Positions 8,001 to 19,667 of a DNA stretch of 34,632 bases are shown piece after piece. The DNA lies in the NCBI GenBank assembly GCA_002878035.1, contig PNIU01000085.1:1-34632 (forward strand). The letters are read 5' to 3'. This DNA comes from Sulfurihydrogenibium sp. (GTDB taxonomy: Bacteria; Aquificota; Aquificia; Aquificales; Hydrogenothermaceae). A model generated the notes under the pieces. That model did no database searches. It had not been told where the DNA came from and saw only the letters and a program-made list of their open reading frames with translations. Position 1 is the stretch's first letter; each line of letters starts with the position of its first letter. Position numbers and translations under genes: made by a program.

Positions 8001-9490
8001 TACTTGCTATATTCGGTGAGAAGGCAAGCGATGTAAAAGATACATCTCTTAGAGTTCCTATAGGAGTGGAAGGTGTAGTTATAGACGTTCAGATATTCTC
8101 CAAGAGAAGAAAGGATAAGAAAGAGAAGAGAGAAAAGTACTTTGATACACTAATCAAGCAAGAGATTGATAAACTCAATGCAGAACTTGAAGAGAAGAAA
8201 AAGTTTATCTTAGAGAGAAGAGACGAGTATTTAAAATCTCTGCTGTTAGGTGCTAAGGTATCAAAAGATATAAAAGTTGCAGGTGAAGTGTTAGTTAAAG
8301 AAGGTGAAACACTATCAGAAGAAAACATAGATAAAGCTATCAAAATAATAGCTATAAACCCTGCAAACTTTATAAAGGACAAAAAAGTTGTAAACCTTGC
8401 TAAAGATATTATAGAGAAAGCAAAAAGTCAGATAGAACTTTGGGAGAAAATATACGAAAGGAAGAAGGAAACACTTGAAGAAGGAGCGGATTTAAAACCG
8501 GGAGTTATAGAACTTGTAAAAGTTTACATAGCTCAGAAAAGAAAGATTCAAGTTGGTGATAAAATGGCAGGTAGACACGGAAACAAAGGTGTAATATCCG
8601 TAGTCTTACCTGTTGAAGATATGCCTTTCTTAGAAGATGGCACACCAGTTGATATAGTGTTGAACCCACTTGGTGTTCCTTCACGTATGAACGTAGGACA
8701 AATACTCGAAACACACCTTGGATTAGCTGCCAAAAAACTTGGCGAACAACTTGGTAAAGAGTTAGAAAACATATTCGATAGAGAAAAAATCATACAGAAG
8801 ATAGTTGAGTATTACTCAATAGTTAACGAGACACCGGATAAAAGGCTAACAAAGAAAAGAGTAAATGATACAAAAGAGCTTGAGAAAGCATTAAGAGAGT
8901 TGGACGATGAATCCTTAAGGTCTTTGGTAAAAGATTTAAGTAAAATCGGAATACCTGTTGAGACCGCTATATTTGAAAGTGCAACCGAAGATGACATTAA
9001 AAAGATGTTGTCTAAGGCTGGATTCAAAGAAACTGGTAAAGTAAAACTCATAGATGGAAGAACTGGAGAACCTTTTGACTTAGAAGTAACAGTTGGATAC
9101 ATGTACATGTTAAAGCTTATCCACATGGTTGATGACAAAATTCACGCTCGTTCTACAGGTCCATACTCTCTCATCACTCAACAACCACTTGGTGGTAGAG
9201 CTCAGTTTGGAGGTCAAAGGTTTGGAGAGATGGAAGTATGGGCTCTTGAAGCTCACGGAGCTGCTTACACGTTAAGAGAGATGCTAACTGTAAAATCTGA
9301 CGATATCCAAGGAAGAAGAGAGGTTTACGAGGCTATCGTAAAAGGTAGACATTACTACGATATTGGAGTACCAGAATCTTTCAAAGTCTTAGTTAGAGAA
9401 TTAAAGGCTTTAGGCCTTAACGTAGAGTGTATCATGGATGGACAAGCTCAACCTTGTGATACATCAGAAGAAAAGAAGCATACAGTTTAA
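5036..9490 (+). CDS. rpoB: DNA-directed RNA polymerase subunit beta, with inserted zinc ribbon
   Basis: RpoB forms the upper jaw of RNA polymerase and the rifampicin pocket. The product is 1,484 residues. Near the N-terminus, between [12 protein letters not shown] and [19 protein letters not shown], is an insertion with Cys86-x2-Cys89 and Cys105-x2-Cys108, a likely zinc ribbon absent from E. coli RpoB. The rifampicin region at 594-617 keeps residues matching Gln513, Asp516, His526 and Ser531 of E. coli, but Thr602 replaces Asn518. A charged helical segment lies at about 1020-1060. [10 protein letters not shown] and the C-terminal [15 protein letters not shown] motif are intact. It follows rplL after 120 bases. 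Confidence 0.98.
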   Translation: MRVIKNLKHNPFRKSLSKRKEIMTPPDLLSVPKESFENFTQFHVHPLKRDPNKGLESLFRSSFPFVDPNGQLEVRYIGYEIGDWECGKCEKSLPEEVLGGPGVECPHCGSPLIYKEKLSVEECKYKGLTYGAPLRVLLELVIYNTDPKTGEIVPKTIKKQKLYFGELPLLTDYAYFMINGSERIIVSQLIRSSGIFFSAKEDKTKDIITRIIYEGSVIPEKGSRVEVQYATNSEIFYAKIDRRKILGTQLLRAFGCDTAYKILKTFYGKVERYKVKDGEIVEENTGLPVSIEQLSNRDVFITFTYEEQTEKGPVTIRQEKYAPAELLEKLLKDDRVKVEEIVSVEPQVCNKSPYQRVIVETLKKDEPKINAIFSFRDAALVEIYKKMRPTDTAVLDPKAFMKRARELFENMFEDYQKYDLSRVGRVKLNAKVHNVPKVIKPLDLEDFFEKFPPLALDEDVKIGETVYPAGTKIDANLLEELKKHSFKEIKVKEYLDEEARTLQMADIIAIVKYLLELRYGKKSLDDIAHLGNRRVRPVGELLEAQARTGIARMQKAFKDRVATVDIEDPQLKPSDLVNPRYLISSIVEFLKSGQLSQFMDQTNPLSELTHKRRLSALGPGGLTRESAKFEIRDVHPSHYGRVCPIETPEGQNIGLVSSMTVYSRLNEFGFLITPYRKVVDGVVTDEIEYLTAYDEEKYVIAQANTEIDDKGKFVSDRVLARAYGDIRLVDPKEVHYMDVSPKQVVSPSASLIPFLEHDDANRALMGSNMQRQAVPLIKTEYPLVGTGMEVIIAKDSGSAVVAKRGGEVIKVDGNSIAIKVNEDEINPHDPLDIGLDIYELKKFRGSNQSTCINQRPLVRVGDKVEKGAVIADGTSTYKGELALGKNVLVAFMPWRGYNFEDAIVISERLVKDDVFTSIHIEEFEVEARETKLGPEEITRNIPNAKERQLANLDEHGIVRVGTYVKPGDILVGKVTPKGESTPTPEEKLLLAIFGEKASDVKDTSLRVPIGVEGVVIDVQIFSKRRKDKKEKREKYFDTLIKQEIDKLNAELEEKKKFILERRDEYLKSLLLGAKVSKDIKVAGEVLVKEGETLSEENIDKAIKIIAINPANFIKDKKVVNLAKDIIEKAKSQIELWEKIYERKKETLEEGADLKPGVIELVKVYIAQKRKIQVGDKMAGRHGNKGVISVVLPVEDMPFLEDGTPVDIVLNPLGVPSRMNVGQILETHLGLAAKKLGEQLGKELENIFDREKIIQKIVEYYSIVNETPDKRLTKKRVNDTKELEKALRELDDESLRSLVKDLSKIGIPVETAIFESATEDDIKKMLSKAGFKETGKVKLIDGRTGEPFDLEVTVGYMYMLKLIHMVDDKIHARSTGPYSLITQQPLGGRAQFGGQRFGEMEVWALEAHGAAYTLREMLTVKSDDIQGRREVYEAIVKGRHYYDIGVPESFKVLVRELKALGLNVECIMDGQAQPCDTSEEKKHTV

Positions 9491-9508
9491 TTTAGGAGGC
9501 AAGTTGCC

Positions 9509-12500
9509 GTGGAGAAGATGAAAAGAAAAAACTTTCAAAGATTTGATGCCATAAGGTTATCTTTGGCATCACCAGAAGTTATAAGGTCTTGGTCCCACGG
9601 AGAGGTAAAAAAGCCGGAAACACTTAACTACAGAACTTTAAAGCCTGAAAAAGACGGTCTATTTGATGCAAGAATCTTTGGACCTATAAAAGATTACGAA
9701 TGTTTGTGCGGTAAGTATAAAAAGAAAAAGTATGAAGGAACTATATGCGATAGATGTGGTGTTGAAGTTACAAAAGCCGATGTAAGAAGAGAAAGGTTTG
9801 GCCATATAGAACTTGCTTCTCCAGTAGTTCATATATGGTATCTAAAATCTACACCATCTAAAATTGGTACTCTTTTAGACTTAACATCAAGGGATATTGA
9901 AAGAGTTGTTTACTTTGAATCTTACCTACTTATAGAGCATCCAGTTACAGAAGAAGAGGAAGAAGCTTTTGCAAAAGACCAAAGAACGTTACCTATAATA
10001 GAAGGTGGTCTTACTAAGTTTGTAAAGTTATCCGTTATCAGTGAAGAAGAATTAAGACAAAACGAATACCAATACTCCAACACTGAAAAATTCGAATACG
10101 GGATGGGAGCAGAGAAAGTTAAAGATATCCTATCCCGTATAGATATGGAAGTTTTGGTTAAGAAACTAAAAGATGAACTTCACGGTTACGCCGGAACGTT
10201 TGACGATTTAAACCTTGAGTTTAAGACAAAGTATCCAAGAATTTACAATAAAGCTATAGCCGAGGTAGCAAGAAAATTCCAAGAGGTCGGTTTAAGGTTT
10301 GGAGATATAGAGCCTACAGAGAAAGAGATAGATGCCATCGTTTCTCAAGGTTATCATGTTGTTGTAGACCCTGGAAACTCTGAGCTTAAATTTGGTCAGA
10401 TAATAAATTTAGAGCAAACTCCTGTAGATGAATCAGTTGTAGTCTTAACTGGTGTCGAAGCATTAGAAAAACTTTACAAAGCTTACAGAGAAAAAGTAAA
10501 AGAGATACCTATATTTGAAGTAGTTAAAGAATCTGTAAGAAATGTTATCCTAAAAGAAGGCACTGACGCAAGATTAAAGAAACTTATAAGAAGACTAAGA
10601 CTTGCCGAAGGATTTCTACACTCTGGTAACAAACCAGAATGGATGATACTTGAAGTTTTACCTGTTATTCCTCCGGATTTAAGACCACTTTTACCTCTTG
10701 ATGGTGGAAGGTTTGCATCATCAGACCTAAACGACTTGTACAGAAGAGTTATAAACAGAAACAACAGACTAAAAAGACTTATAGACCTTGATGCTCCTGA
10801 GATAATCATAAGAAACGAAAAAAGAATGCTCCAAGAAGCAGTTGATGCACTTATAGATAACGGAAGAAGAGGAAGAATAGTAACTCAAAACAACAGACCT
10901 TTAAAATCTCTCTCAGACTCGTTGAGAGGTAAGCAAGGTAGATTTAGACAAAACTTACTTGGAAAAAGAGTAGACTACTCCGGACGTTCGGTTATAGTAG
11001 TTGGACCTGAACTTCAGATGCACGAGTGTGGTCTTCCTAAGCAGATGGCTTTAGAGTTATTTAAGCCTTTCATATACAGAAGACTTGAAGAAAAAGGATA
11101 CGCCACATCAATAAAAAGTGCTAAAAAACTTGTTGAAGAAAAAGCACCAGAAGTTTACGAATGTTTGGAAGAAGTAGTAAAACAACATCCAGTTCTTCTA
11201 AACCGTGCTCCTACACTACACAGAATGTCTGTCCAAGCTTTTGAACCAAAACTTGTTGAAGGTAAAGCAATAAAACTTCATCCTTTAGTCTGTCCTCCGT
11301 TTAACGCAGACTTTGACGGAGACCAGATGGCTGTCCACGTTCCTCTATCTGTAGAAGCTCAGCTTGAAGCTTACATACTTATGCTATCTACCCAAAACAT
11401 ACTATCACCGGCTCATGGTAAACCTGTTACAATGCCTTCTCAAGATATAATACTCGGTATACACTACATGACTCAGCAACTTCCCGGAGCCTTGGGAGAA
11501 GGAAAATATTTCGCTTCAGAAGAAGAAGCCATACTTGCTTACGATTTAGGAAAAGTTGATTTACTTGCAAAAATAAAGGTAAGAATAAATGGAAAGATTG
11601 TAGAAACGACTGTTGGAAGAATACTATTTAATCAGATACTTCCAAAAGGTTACAAGTTTGTTAACGAAGTTTTAGACAAGAAGAAGTTGTCTAAGTTAAT
11701 ATCCGAGATTTACGAGAAATTCGGTAACGAAATAACAGCTCAAACCTTAGACAAGATAAAAGATATAGGATTTAAGTTTGCTACGAAGTCCGGAGTATCT
11801 ATAGCCGTATCCGACTTAGTAGTACCTAAAGAAAAAGAGAAAATCCTAAACAAAGCTATAAAAGAAGCTGAAACAGTATGGAAACAGTATGTAGATGGAA
11901 TAATAACCAAAGGAGAAAGACACAACAAAGTTATCGATATATGGTCAAACGCTACAAACGAAGTTTCGGCTAAGATGTTTGAAGAGATAGAGAAAACCGA
12001 GAGAATCGAAAACGGTAAGAAGTACCCTGGATACTTTAACCCTGTTTACATGATGGCATCTTCCGGTGCGAGAGGTAGTAGAGACCAGATAAGACAGCTT
12101 GCCGGTATGCGTGGACTTATGGCAAAACACTCAGGAGAATTTATCGAAACTCCTATTATGTCAAACTTTAGAGAAGGTCTATCTGTAGTTGAGTACTTTA
12201 TATCAACTTACGGTGCAAGAAAAGGTCTTGCAGACACAGCTTTAAAAACTGCTGTGGCAGGATACCTTACAAGAAGGTTGGCCGACGTAGCTCAAGACGT
12301 TATCATCACTGCGGAAGACTGCGGAACTCTAAAAGGTATAACTGTAGGAGCAATCATAGAAAGCGGTGAGATAGTCGTTCCATTTAAAGATAGAGTAGTT
12401 GGAAGGTACGCAGCTGAAGATATTTATGACCCATACACAGGAGAACTTTTACTTGCAGCCGGTGAAGAAATTACAGAAGAAATTGCCGACAAATTTGAAA

Positions 12501-14254
12501 AGGCAGGTATAGAGAAAGTAAAAATCAGGTCTGCTTTAACCTGTGAGATGGAACATGGAGTATGTGCAAAATGTTACGGTAGAGACCTTTCACAGAAGAA
12601 ACTGGTTGATGTTGGAGAGGCTGTAGGTATAATCGCGGCTCAGTCTATCGGTGAACCAGGAACACAGTTAACAATGAGAACATTCCACATTGGTGGTGCT
12701 GCTACAGCAAAAGCCGCTCAAACTCAGCATGTAGCAACAGAACCGGGAATTGTAAAATTACAGAACGTTAAGTTTGTTATAGATAAAAAAGGTAGAAAAC
12801 TTATAATAAACAGAGAAGGCTCTATAAAAATATTAGATAAAGAAGGAAAAACGATAGAAAGATTTCCGGCTCCTTACGGTGCTGTCCTATACGTTGAAGA
12901 TGGTCAGGAAGTAAAAGAAGGAACTGTCCTTGCAGAATGGGAACCATTTAGCGACCCAATAGTTATAGAAAAAGGTGGAGAAGTAGAGTTTAGAGACGTT
13001 ATTCTCGATGTAACATTAAAAGAAGAGAGAGACAACATAACAGGAAAAACAAGTTATGTAATTACGTTCCTAAGACCAAAAGACGCTCAACTTCACACTC
13101 CAAGAATGGTTGTAAAAGATGAAGAAGGCAAAGAGTATGTTTACGACTTACCAGTAAACACAATACTACTTATTCCAAAAGACCAGTTAGAAGAAGTTTG
13201 GGATAAATGTTTCTCCTGTTCTGAAGCTGAAAAAACAGACGTTTACCATAAGTATTTACAAGTTAAAAAATCCTTCAAAGTTAATGAAGGAGACATTATT
13301 GCAAAAATACCAAAAGAAAAAGCTAAAGTTAGGGACATAGTTGGTGGTCTACCAAGAGTTGAAGAACTTCTGGAAGCAAGAGAACCTAAAAACAAAGCTA
13401 TCATTTCCGAAATCGATGGTATCGTAAGAATATACGAAGACGCAAAAGAGATTACAGTTATAAATCCTAAAGAAAACAAAACTCAAACCTACAAAGTCTC
13501 TGATAATACTTTTGTTATAGTTAAAAACGGTAGCTTGGTAAAAGCTGGTCAAAGTTTAGTAGACGATGGCTCTATAAAAGCAGAGTTTGACGGAATGGTT
13601 AGACTCAAGAGTGAAGGCTCAAGAATAGTAGTATTTAACAAAGAAACAGGTCAACAGAGAGATTACAAAGTTCCAAAAGGTAAGTTTATCATCGTAAAAG
13701 ACAACGCCACTGTAAAAGCTGGAGACCCTCTAACGGACGGTTCTCCAAACCCTCACGACATACTCAAGGTTATGGGTGTAGAAGAGTTAGCTGCTTTCCT
13801 TGTAAAAGAAGCTCAGATTGTTTACAGACTTCAAGGTGTTGAGATAAACGATAAACACTTTGAAGTTATCATCAGACAGATACTTAAGAAAGTAAAAATC
13901 GTTGACCCAGGAGACGGAAGATTCTTACTTAACGAAATAGTAGATAAAGCTGACTTAGAAGAAGAGATTCAAAAAGTCCTTAGTGAAGGTGGAAGACCAC
14001 CGAAAGCTGAACCAGTGCTTGTAGGTATAACTAAAGCATCGTTAACAACAAGAAGCTGGATATCTGCCGCTTCCTTCCAAGAAACAACAAGAGTCCTTGC
14101 AGATGCCGCAGTCGAAGGAAAAGTAGACCCATTGAAGGGATTAAAAGAAAACGTTATCATCGGTGGATTGATACCTGCAGGAACTGGAATAGAAGAGTAT
14201 GCTGAAGTAGACGTTGTTTTAGAAGAAGAAAAGATAACTACAGAAGAAAACTAA
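9509..14254 (+). CDS. rpoC: DNA-directed RNA polymerase subunit beta' (GTG start)
   Basis: RpoC carries the active site. AGGAGG at 9494-9499 places the GTG at 9509 correctly, while the ATG at 9518 is too far away. Zinc site 1 is Cys65, Cys67, Cys80, Cys83. The catalytic motif NADFDGD is at 599-605 (Asp601, 603, 605). Zinc site 2 is Cys938, Cys1012, Cys1019, Cys1022. The trigger loop MRTFHIGG (1056-1063) and GGLPR (1279-1283) are separated by about 200 residues, an SI3-type insertion as in Gram-negative bacteria; it contains an extra Cys1234-x2-Cys1237. Two similar units of about 57 residues follow in tandem at 1298-1355 and 1356-1412, where E. coli has one. Confidence 0.98.
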   Translation: MEKMKRKNFQRFDAIRLSLASPEVIRSWSHGEVKKPETLNYRTLKPEKDGLFDARIFGPIKDYECLCGKYKKKKYEGTICDRCGVEVTKADVRRERFGHIELASPVVHIWYLKSTPSKIGTLLDLTSRDIERVVYFESYLLIEHPVTEEEEEAFAKDQRTLPIIEGGLTKFVKLSVISEEELRQNEYQYSNTEKFEYGMGAEKVKDILSRIDMEVLVKKLKDELHGYAGTFDDLNLEFKTKYPRIYNKAIAEVARKFQEVGLRFGDIEPTEKEIDAIVSQGYHVVVDPGNSELKFGQIINLEQTPVDESVVVLTGVEALEKLYKAYREKVKEIPIFEVVKESVRNVILKEGTDARLKKLIRRLRLAEGFLHSGNKPEWMILEVLPVIPPDLRPLLPLDGGRFASSDLNDLYRRVINRNNRLKRLIDLDAPEIIIRNEKRMLQEAVDALIDNGRRGRIVTQNNRPLKSLSDSLRGKQGRFRQNLLGKRVDYSGRSVIVVGPELQMHECGLPKQMALELFKPFIYRRLEEKGYATSIKSAKKLVEEKAPEVYECLEEVVKQHPVLLNRAPTLHRMSVQAFEPKLVEGKAIKLHPLVCPPFNADFDGDQMAVHVPLSVEAQLEAYILMLSTQNILSPAHGKPVTMPSQDIILGIHYMTQQLPGALGEGKYFASEEEAILAYDLGKVDLLAKIKVRINGKIVETTVGRILFNQILPKGYKFVNEVLDKKKLSKLISEIYEKFGNEITAQTLDKIKDIGFKFATKSGVSIAVSDLVVPKEKEKILNKAIKEAETVWKQYVDGIITKGERHNKVIDIWSNATNEVSAKMFEEIEKTERIENGKKYPGYFNPVYMMASSGARGSRDQIRQLAGMRGLMAKHSGEFIETPIMSNFREGLSVVEYFISTYGARKGLADTALKTAVAGYLTRRLADVAQDVIITAEDCGTLKGITVGAIIESGEIVVPFKDRVVGRYAAEDIYDPYTGELLLAAGEEITEEIADKFEKAGIEKVKIRSALTCEMEHGVCAKCYGRDLSQKKLVDVGEAVGIIAAQSIGEPGTQLTMRTFHIGGAATAKAAQTQHVATEPGIVKLQNVKFVIDKKGRKLIINREGSIKILDKEGKTIERFPAPYGAVLYVEDGQEVKEGTVLAEWEPFSDPIVIEKGGEVEFRDVILDVTLKEERDNITGKTSYVITFLRPKDAQLHTPRMVVKDEEGKEYVYDLPVNTILLIPKDQLEEVWDKCFSCSEAEKTDVYHKYLQVKKSFKVNEGDIIAKIPKEKAKVRDIVGGLPRVEELLEAREPKNKAIISEIDGIVRIYEDAKEITVINPKENKTQTYKVSDNTFVIVKNGSLVKAGQSLVDDGSIKAEFDGMVRLKSEGSRIVVFNKETGQQRDYKVPKGKFIIVKDNATVKAGDPLTDGSPNPHDILKVMGVEELAAFLVKEAQIVYRLQGVEINDKHFEVIIRQILKKVKIVDPGDGRFLLNEIVDKADLEEEIQKVLSEGGRPPKAEPVLVGITKASLTTRSWISAASFQETTRVLADAAVEGKVDPLKGLKENVIIGGLIPAGTGIEEYAEVDVVLEEEKITTEEN

Positions 14255-14271
14255 ACTTATAAATTTCCCAA

Positions 14272-14303
14272 AAGGGAGGTTAACTCCTCCCTTGATTTTT
14301 TTT
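14272..14303 (+). terminator. Intrinsic terminator after rpoC
   Basis: AAGGGAGG (14272-14279) pairs perfectly with CCTCCCTT (14286-14293) around the six-base loop TTAACT. After GA comes a run of eight T (14296-14303). This is the clearest intrinsic terminator in the window and ends the rpoBC transcript 17 bases after the stop codon. Confidence 0.9.
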
Positions 14304-14320
14304 AATCTTTTCAGTATAAT
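14292..14320 (+). promoter_or_regulatory. Promoter of the str genes
   Basis: TTGATT (14292-14297) and TATAAT (14315-14320), a perfect -10, are 17 bases apart. The -35 hexamer overlaps the end of the terminator stem and the start of its T run. The expected start near 14327 leaves about 48 bases of A+T-rich leader before rpsL. The same TTGATT-17-TATAAT arrangement occurs before rplN. Confidence 0.75.
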
Positions 14321-14374
14321 ATTCGTTTTAGTTTTACATTAGAAAAATTTTGTTTATATTTTAGGAGGTATACA

Positions 14375-14782
14375 GTGCCAACTATAAACCAGCTTGTAAG
14401 AAAAGGTAGAGAAGTTGTAAAGAAAAAATCTAAAGCACCTGCTTTGCAAGGAAACCCTCAGAAAAGGGGAGTTTGTGTCCGTGTTTACACAACCACTCCA
14501 AAGAAGCCAAACTCCGCTTTAAGAAAAGTTGCAAGGGTTAGATTATCTAACGGTTATGAAGTTACATGTTATATCCCTGGTATAGGACACAACTTACAGG
14601 AACACTCAATCGTTTTAGTGAGAGGTGGAAGGGTTAAGGACCTACCTGGAGTAAGATACAAGATAATCCGTGGTGCTCTTGATGCTGCAGGTGTTAAAGA
14701 TAGAAAACAATCCCGTTCTAAGTACGGAGTTAAGAAACCTAAACCAGGTCAAGCTGTAGCCGCTGCAGGTAAGAAAAAGTAA
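14375..14782 (+). CDS. rpsL: 30S ribosomal protein S12 (GTG start)
   Basis: S12 lies at the decoding centre and controls accuracy. The 135-residue product has the streptomycin-region motif [10 protein letters not shown] at 42-51 and [11 protein letters not shown] further on, both in the wild-type form. The GTG at 14375 is chosen because AGGAGG at 14363-14368 has proper spacing and the protein begins [11 protein letters not shown], the normal S12 N-terminus. It is the first gene after the str promoter and is followed by rpsG after 21 bases. Confidence 0.97.
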   Translation: MPTINQLVRKGREVVKKKSKAPALQGNPQKRGVCVRVYTTTPKKPNSALRKVARVRLSNGYEVTCYIPGIGHNLQEHSIVLVRGGRVKDLPGVRYKIIRGALDAAGVKDRKQSRSKYGVKKPKPGQAVAAAGKKK

Positions 14783-14803
14783 TTAATTTAAGGAGAGGTA
14801 AAG

Positions 14804-15283
14804 ATGCCAAGGAAAGGACCTGTTAAACCAAGAGAGATAATGCCAGACCCAATTTACAGAGATGTTTTAGTGCATAAACTCATAAATAAAGTGATGGTAG
14901 ATGGTAAAAAGTCTAAAGCAGAGAAAATTGTTTACGGTGCTATGCAGATACTTGCAGAAAAAACAGGAGAACAACCTTTAGAAGCTCTATACAAAGCAAT
15001 AGAAAATATAAAACCTATTTTGGAAGTAAGACCAAGAAGGGTTGGTGGTGCTACTTACCAAGTGCCTATGGAAGTTCCACCAAGAAGGCAAATATCTCTT
15101 GCTTTAAGATGGCTTGTAGAAGCAGCAAGAAGTAGAAGCGGAAAAGGAAACTATACAATGCTTGAAAAATTATCCAACGAATTATACGATGCTTACAATA
15201 ATAGAGGAAACGCAGTTAAGAAAAAAGAAGAAACCCACAGAATGGCAGAAGCAAACAAAGCTTTTGCTCACTACAAATGGTAA
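14804..15283 (+). CDS. rpsG: 30S ribosomal protein S7
   Basis: S7 nucleates assembly of the 30S head and touches the E-site tRNA. The 159-residue protein begins [16 protein letters not shown] and contains [17 protein letters not shown] and the C-terminal [19 protein letters not shown], all diagnostic. SD AAGGAGAGG ends eight bases before the ATG. In E. coli S7 represses the str operon; no clear S7 site is visible in the 21-base gap to rpsL. The 51-base gap to fusA has a tandem TTTGAA but no promoter I can defend. Confidence 0.97.
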   Translation: MPRKGPVKPREIMPDPIYRDVLVHKLINKVMVDGKKSKAEKIVYGAMQILAEKTGEQPLEALYKAIENIKPILEVRPRRVGGATYQVPMEVPPRRQISLALRWLVEAARSRSGKGNYTMLEKLSNELYDAYNNRGNAVKKKEETHRMAEANKAFAHYKW

Positions 15284-15334
15284 ATAAAATGATAGTTTGA
15301 ATTTGAATTAGAAAATTAGGGAGGAAAATAAAAA

Positions 15335-17416
15335 ATGCCAAGGCAAGTGCCAATTGAAAAATTAAGAAATATAGGAATTGTAGCTCACATAGACGCAGGA
15401 AAAACTACAACAACTGAAAGAATACTGTTCTATACAGGAAAAACTTACAAAATAGGTGAGGTCCATGAAGGTGCCGCTACTATGGACTGGATGGAACAGG
15501 AAAAGGAGAGAGGTATCACAATCACAGCGGCAACTACGGCTGCATACTGGAAAGGATACCAACTTAACATAATAGATACTCCAGGACACGTAGACTTTGG
15601 TGTTGAAGTTGTAAGGTCTATGAAGGCTCTTGATGGTATAATTTTCGTTTTTTCTTCAGTTGAAGGTGTTCAACCACAGTCAGAAGCTAACTGGAGATGG
15701 GCTGACAGATTCCAAAAACCAAGAATAGCTTTTGTAAACAAAATGGATAGAGTTGGTGCAAACTTCTTTGGAGTTTATGAAGATATAAAGAAAAAACTTG
15801 GTGCAAACCCAGTGCCTATACAGATTCCAGTAGGTGCTGAAGACAACTTCATAGGTGTTGTAGACCTGTTTAAGATGAAGGCTATCATCTGGGATGGAGA
15901 TGAACTTGGAGCTAAGTTTTCTGAAAAGGAAATTCCTGCTGATTTAGTAGATTTAGCTCAAGAATGGCGCGAAAAAATGATAGAAGCCATCGTTGAAACA
16001 GACGAAGCTTTGATGGAAAAGTACTTTGCTGGTGAAGAAATATCAGAAGAAGAGTTAAAGAAGGCATTGAGAAAAGCTACGATAGATAGAAAGCTTGTTC
16101 CAATGCTTTGCGGAACGGCGTTTAAGAACAAAGGAATACAACCTCTCTTAGATGCCGTTATAGATTTTCTACCATCTCCTGTAGATTTACCACCTGTTAA
16201 AGGAACAAATCCAAACACTGGTGAAGAGGTTGAAAGAAAAGCTTCTGATGATGAGCCTTTCTGTGCGTTAGCATTTAAAGTTATGGCAGACCCTTACGCA
16301 GGACAGCTTACATACTTTAGAGTCTACTCTGGTGTAGTAAAAGCTGGTCAAACGGTATACATCTCCAACAAAGGTAAGAAGGAAAGAATTGGAAGACTTC
16401 TTAGAATGCATGCTAACCAAAGAGAAGAAATTACTGAAGTCTACGCAGGAGATATAGCTGCAGCGGTAGGTATCGATGCTACTACTGGTGACACACTCTG
16501 TGATGAGAAAAACCCTATTGTCTTAGAAAAGATGGAGTTCCCAGAACCTGTTATAGCTATGGCAATAGAACCAAAAACCAAATCAGACCAAGAAAAACTT
16601 TCACAAGTTTTAAATAAATTTATGAAAGAAGACCCTACGTTTAAAGTTTCTGTTGACCCAGAAACTAACCAAACACTAATCCATGGTATGGGTGAGCTCC
16701 ACCTCGAAATCATAATAGACAGAATGAAGAGAGAACATAAACTTGAAGTTAACGTTGGTAAGCCCCAGGTTGCTTACAAAGAGACTATCAAGAAAAAAGC
16801 TACTGCTGAAGGTAAGTTTATAAGACAGTCCGGTGGTAGAGGTCAGTACGGTCACGTTTGGATAGAGATAGAGCCTAACCCAGAAAAAGAGTATGAGTTT
16901 GTTGATAAAATCGTTGGTGGAGTCATTCCAAAAGAGTTTATTCCAGCTGTAGACGAAGGAATAAGAGAAGCTATGAACCACGGTGTAGTAGCAGGCTACC
17001 CAGTTATAAACATTAAAGCTACTCTATTTGATGGTTCATTCCACGAAGTAGACTCTTCTGAAATCGCATTTAAAATAGCAGGTTCTATGGCATTTAGAGA
17101 AGCTATGAAAAAAGCAGATCCAGTTCTTCTTGAACCGATAATGTACGTTGAAGTTGATACTCCAGATGAATATATGGGAGACGTTATGGGAGACCTAAAC
17201 AGAAGAAGAGGAAGAATCCTTGGAATGGAAAAGAAAGGAAACACTCAAACTATAAAAGCTGAAGTTCCTCTTGCTGAGATGTTTGGCTATGCAACAGACT
17301 TAAGGTCTCTAACACAAGGTAGAGCTACGTTTGTTATGACCTTCCAAAGATACGAAGAAGTACCAAGACATATAGCTGAACAAATTGCAGGACAAAGAAA
17401 TAAATCTCAAGATTAA
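15335..17416 (+). CDS. fusA: Elongation factor G
   Basis: EF-G is the GTPase that moves tRNA and mRNA through the ribosome after peptide transfer. The 693-residue protein has AHIDAGKT at 17-24, DTPGH at 81-85 and NKMD at 135-138. Domains II to V follow, including GMGELHLEI and the domain IV motif [10 protein letters not shown]. The length and motifs are those of the main EF-G. SD GGGAGG lies a suitable distance before the ATG. The next gene is the second tuf, whose ribosome binding site begins three bases after the fusA stop. Confidence 0.98.
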   Translation: MPRQVPIEKLRNIGIVAHIDAGKTTTTERILFYTGKTYKIGEVHEGAATMDWMEQEKERGITITAATTAAYWKGYQLNIIDTPGHVDFGVEVVRSMKALDGIIFVFSSVEGVQPQSEANWRWADRFQKPRIAFVNKMDRVGANFFGVYEDIKKKLGANPVPIQIPVGAEDNFIGVVDLFKMKAIIWDGDELGAKFSEKEIPADLVDLAQEWREKMIEAIVETDEALMEKYFAGEEISEEELKKALRKATIDRKLVPMLCGTAFKNKGIQPLLDAVIDFLPSPVDLPPVKGTNPNTGEEVERKASDDEPFCALAFKVMADPYAGQLTYFRVYSGVVKAGQTVYISNKGKKERIGRLLRMHANQREEITEVYAGDIAAAVGIDATTGDTLCDEKNPIVLEKMEFPEPVIAMAIEPKTKSDQEKLSQVLNKFMKEDPTFKVSVDPETNQTLIHGMGELHLEIIIDRMKREHKLEVNVGKPQVAYKETIKKKATAEGKFIRQSGGRGQYGHVWIEIEPNPEKEYEFVDKIVGGVIPKEFIPAVDEGIREAMNHGVVAGYPVINIKATLFDGSFHEVDSSEIAFKIAGSMAFREAMKKADPVLLEPIMYVEVDTPDEYMGDVMGDLNRRRGRILGMEKKGNTQTIKAEVPLAEMFGYATDLRSLTQGRATFVMTFQRYEEVPRHIAEQIAGQRNKSQD

Positions 17417-17418
17417 TA

Positions 17419-18642
17419 TAGGAGGTAAAGATTAATGGCAAAAGAGAAATTTGTAAGGGGTAAAGAGCATCTAAACGTAGGAACAATAGGGCACGTAGAC
17501 CACGGAAAGACAACATTAACAGCAGCAATAACCTACGTACAAAGCAAGAAAGGATTAGCAAAATTCGTAGGATACTCAGACATCGATAAAGCACCAGAAG
17601 AAAGAGAGAGAGGAATCACAATAAACATAACACACGTAGAGTATGAGACAGAGAAAAGACACTACGCACACGTAGACTGTCCAGGACACGCAGACTACAT
17701 CAAGAACATGATAACAGGTGCAGCACAGATGGACGGAGCCATACTTGTAGTATCAGCAGCAGACGGACCAATGCCACAAACAAGGGAACACGTACTATTA
17801 GCAAGACAAGTTAACGTTCCATACATAGTAGTATTTTTAAACAAATGCGACATGGTAGACGATGAAGAGCTAATAGACTTAGTAGAGATGGAAGTAAGGG
17901 AGTTATTATCAAAGTATGACTTTCCAGGGGATGAAGTACCAGTAATCAGAGGTTCAGCATTAGGGGCATTAAACGATGATCCAAAATGGGTTGCATCAGT
18001 AGAAGAGCTATTAAAAGCGATGGACGAATACATACCAACACCACCAAGAGAGACAGACAAACCATTCCTAATGGCGATAGAGGACGTATTTACGATAACA
18101 GGAAGAGGAACAGTAGTAACAGGAAGAGTAGAGAGAGGAACATTAAAAGTAGGGGACGAAGTAGAGATAGTAGGTTTATCAGATGAGAAGAAGAAGACAG
18201 TAGTAACAGGAATAGAGATGTTCAGGAAGCAGTTAGACGAAGCGATAGCAGGTGACAACGTAGGGGTATTACTAAGAGGGATAACAAAGGACGAAGTAGA
18301 GAGAGGGCAAGTATTAGCGAAGCCTGGAACAATAACACCACACAAGAGATTTAAGGCACAGGTATATGTATTAAGCAAAGAGGAAGGGGGAAGACACACA
18401 CCATTTTTTGTAGGATACAGGCCACAATTTTACATCAGGACGGCAGATGTAACAGGAACAGTAGTAGGGTTACCAGAGGGACAGGAGATGGTAATGCCGG
18501 GAGACAACGTAGAGTTAGAAGTAGAGTTGATGGTACCGGTAGCTATGGAAGAGCAGATGAGGTTTGCTATCAGGGAAGGTGGAAGGACGGTAGGAGCTGG
18601 TGTAGTTACTAAAATATTAGACTAACGTGAGGATGTAAGATG
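17419..18642 (+). repeat. tuf direct repeat, copy 2 (1,224 bp)
   Basis: This is the second copy of the unit at 254-1477. It starts inside the three-base gap after the fusA stop and ends on the rpsJ start codon. The two boundaries therefore coincide with the ribosome binding site of tuf and the initiation codon of whatever gene follows. Confidence 0.93.
17435..18625 (+). CDS. tuf: Elongation factor Tu (copy 2)
   Basis: The protein is identical to that of the gene at 270-1460, and so is the DNA as far as I can read. GTP motifs are at residues 19-26, 81-85 and 136-139. This copy holds the tufA position after fusA and leads directly into rpsJ, so the str and S10 genes are joined without a promoter. 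The unusual preference for codons ending in A is the same as in copy 1 and differs from fusA and rpsJ. In the last 30 or so codons the bias weakens: all three GCT and the only ACT lie there. Confidence 0.98.
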   Translation: MAKEKFVRGKEHLNVGTIGHVDHGKTTLTAAITYVQSKKGLAKFVGYSDIDKAPEERERGITINITHVEYETEKRHYAHVDCPGHADYIKNMITGAAQMDGAILVVSAADGPMPQTREHVLLARQVNVPYIVVFLNKCDMVDDEELIDLVEMEVRELLSKYDFPGDEVPVIRGSALGALNDDPKWVASVEELLKAMDEYIPTPPRETDKPFLMAIEDVFTITGRGTVVTGRVERGTLKVGDEVEIVGLSDEKKKTVVTGIEMFRKQLDEAIAGDNVGVLLRGITKDEVERGQVLAKPGTITPHKRFKAQVYVLSKEEGGRHTPFFVGYRPQFYIRTADVTGTVVGLPEGQEMVMPGDNVELEVELMVPVAMEEQMRFAIREGGRTVGAGVVTKILD

Positions 18643-18948
18643 CAGGAGAAAATTAGAATAAAACTTAAAGCTTTTGATCATAGAGTTTTAGACCAATCTG
18701 TAAAACAAATAGTTGATACCGTTAAGAGAGGAGGAGGACTCTTAAAGGGTCCTATCCCTCTTCCAACTGAAAGGAAAATTTGGTGTGTACATAGGTCGCC
18801 ACATAAATTTGAACAATCAAGAGAACACTTTGAAATGAGAATTCATAAAAGACTTATAGAGATAGAAAACGCAACACCTCAAACCATAGAAGCACTTATG
18901 GATATAAACCTTCCTGCAGGTGTTGACGTAGAGATTAAATTAAGTTAA
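18640..18948 (+). CDS. rpsJ: 30S ribosomal protein S10 (NusE)
   Basis: S10 is part of the 30S head and, as NusE, binds the KOW domain of NusG and NusB. The 102-residue protein contains [10 protein letters not shown] and [17 protein letters not shown], the family signature. It is the first of the S10 genes, but no leader of the E. coli S10 type precedes it: its start codon is 14 bases after the tuf stop and belongs to the tuf repeat. Its ribosome binding site GAGG (18629-18632) is shared in sequence with rpmG. Confidence 0.97.
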   Translation: MQEKIRIKLKAFDHRVLDQSVKQIVDTVKRGGGLLKGPIPLPTERKIWCVHRSPHKFEQSREHFEMRIHKRLIEIENATPQTIEALMDINLPAGVDVEIKLS

Positions 18949-18962
18949 AAGGAGAGATAACC

Positions 18963-19649
18963 ATGCCAAAAGGCATTATCGGAAAGAAGATAGGAATGAC
19001 AAGAGTTTTTATAAACGGTAAAGCTATACCGGTTACGGTAATCCAAGCTGGGCCTTGCTTTGTTACTTACTTAAGAACGAAAGATAAAGATGGTTACGAA
19101 GCTGTAGCTTTAGCTTATGGAGAAAGAAAGGAGAAGAACACACCTAAACCACTTTTAGCTATATTTAAGAAAGCAAACATTAAACCTGCAAGAGTGATAA
19201 AAGAGTTTCCTTTAAAAGAAGGAGAAACTCTACAATTAGGCCAAGAAATAAGAGTGGAGCAAGTTTTTGAAAAAGGAGATTTGGTTGACATAACTGGTAA
19301 ATCAAAGGGTAGAGGATTTACATCAGTAATGAAAAGATGGGATTTTGCAGGATTCCCTAAATCCCACGGTCACAGATACCATAGAGCTGTAGGTTCTATT
19401 GGTTGTAGAACTGAACCAGGTAGAGTTTGGAAAACAAAAAGAATGGCTGGTCATTATGGTAACGAAACTATTACGGTTTTAGGATTGGAAGTTGTAGATA
19501 TAATCCCAGAAAAAAATGTTATACTGGTTAAAGGCTCTGTACCAGGAGCACCAAACTCTATAGTTTTCTTAAAATCAAGTGTTATAGCGGAAAGAAGAAA
19601 AGGAAAATTAAAGCTTCAAAAATCAAAAGCAGCTTATGCACAAACATAA
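18963..19649 (+). CDS. rplC: 50S ribosomal protein L3
   Basis: L3 is an early assembly protein near the peptidyl transferase centre. The 228-residue product has the L3 signature FAGFPKSHGHRYHRAVGSIG in the middle and MAGHYGNETITV after it, with the usual N-terminus MPKGIIGKKIGMTRVF. A strong SD (AAAAGGAGAG) precedes the ATG. The C-terminal 25 residues are Lys-rich, slightly beyond the E. coli end. Confidence 0.96.
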   Translation: MPKGIIGKKIGMTRVFINGKAIPVTVIQAGPCFVTYLRTKDKDGYEAVALAYGERKEKNTPKPLLAIFKKANIKPARVIKEFPLKEGETLQLGQEIRVEQVFEKGDLVDITGKSKGRGFTSVMKRWDFAGFPKSHGHRYHRAVGSIGCRTEPGRVWKTKRMAGHYGNETITVLGLEVVDIIPEKNVILVKGSVPGAPNSIVFLKSSVIAERRKGKLKLQKSKAAYAQT

Positions 19650-19667
19650 CTGAAAGAGGTGAAATAA

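Noticed and set aside
15294-15310. Tandem TTTGAA before fusA as a regulatory repeat or -35
   Set aside because: Two copies of a six-base A+T-rich word are expected by chance, and no matching -10 is present.
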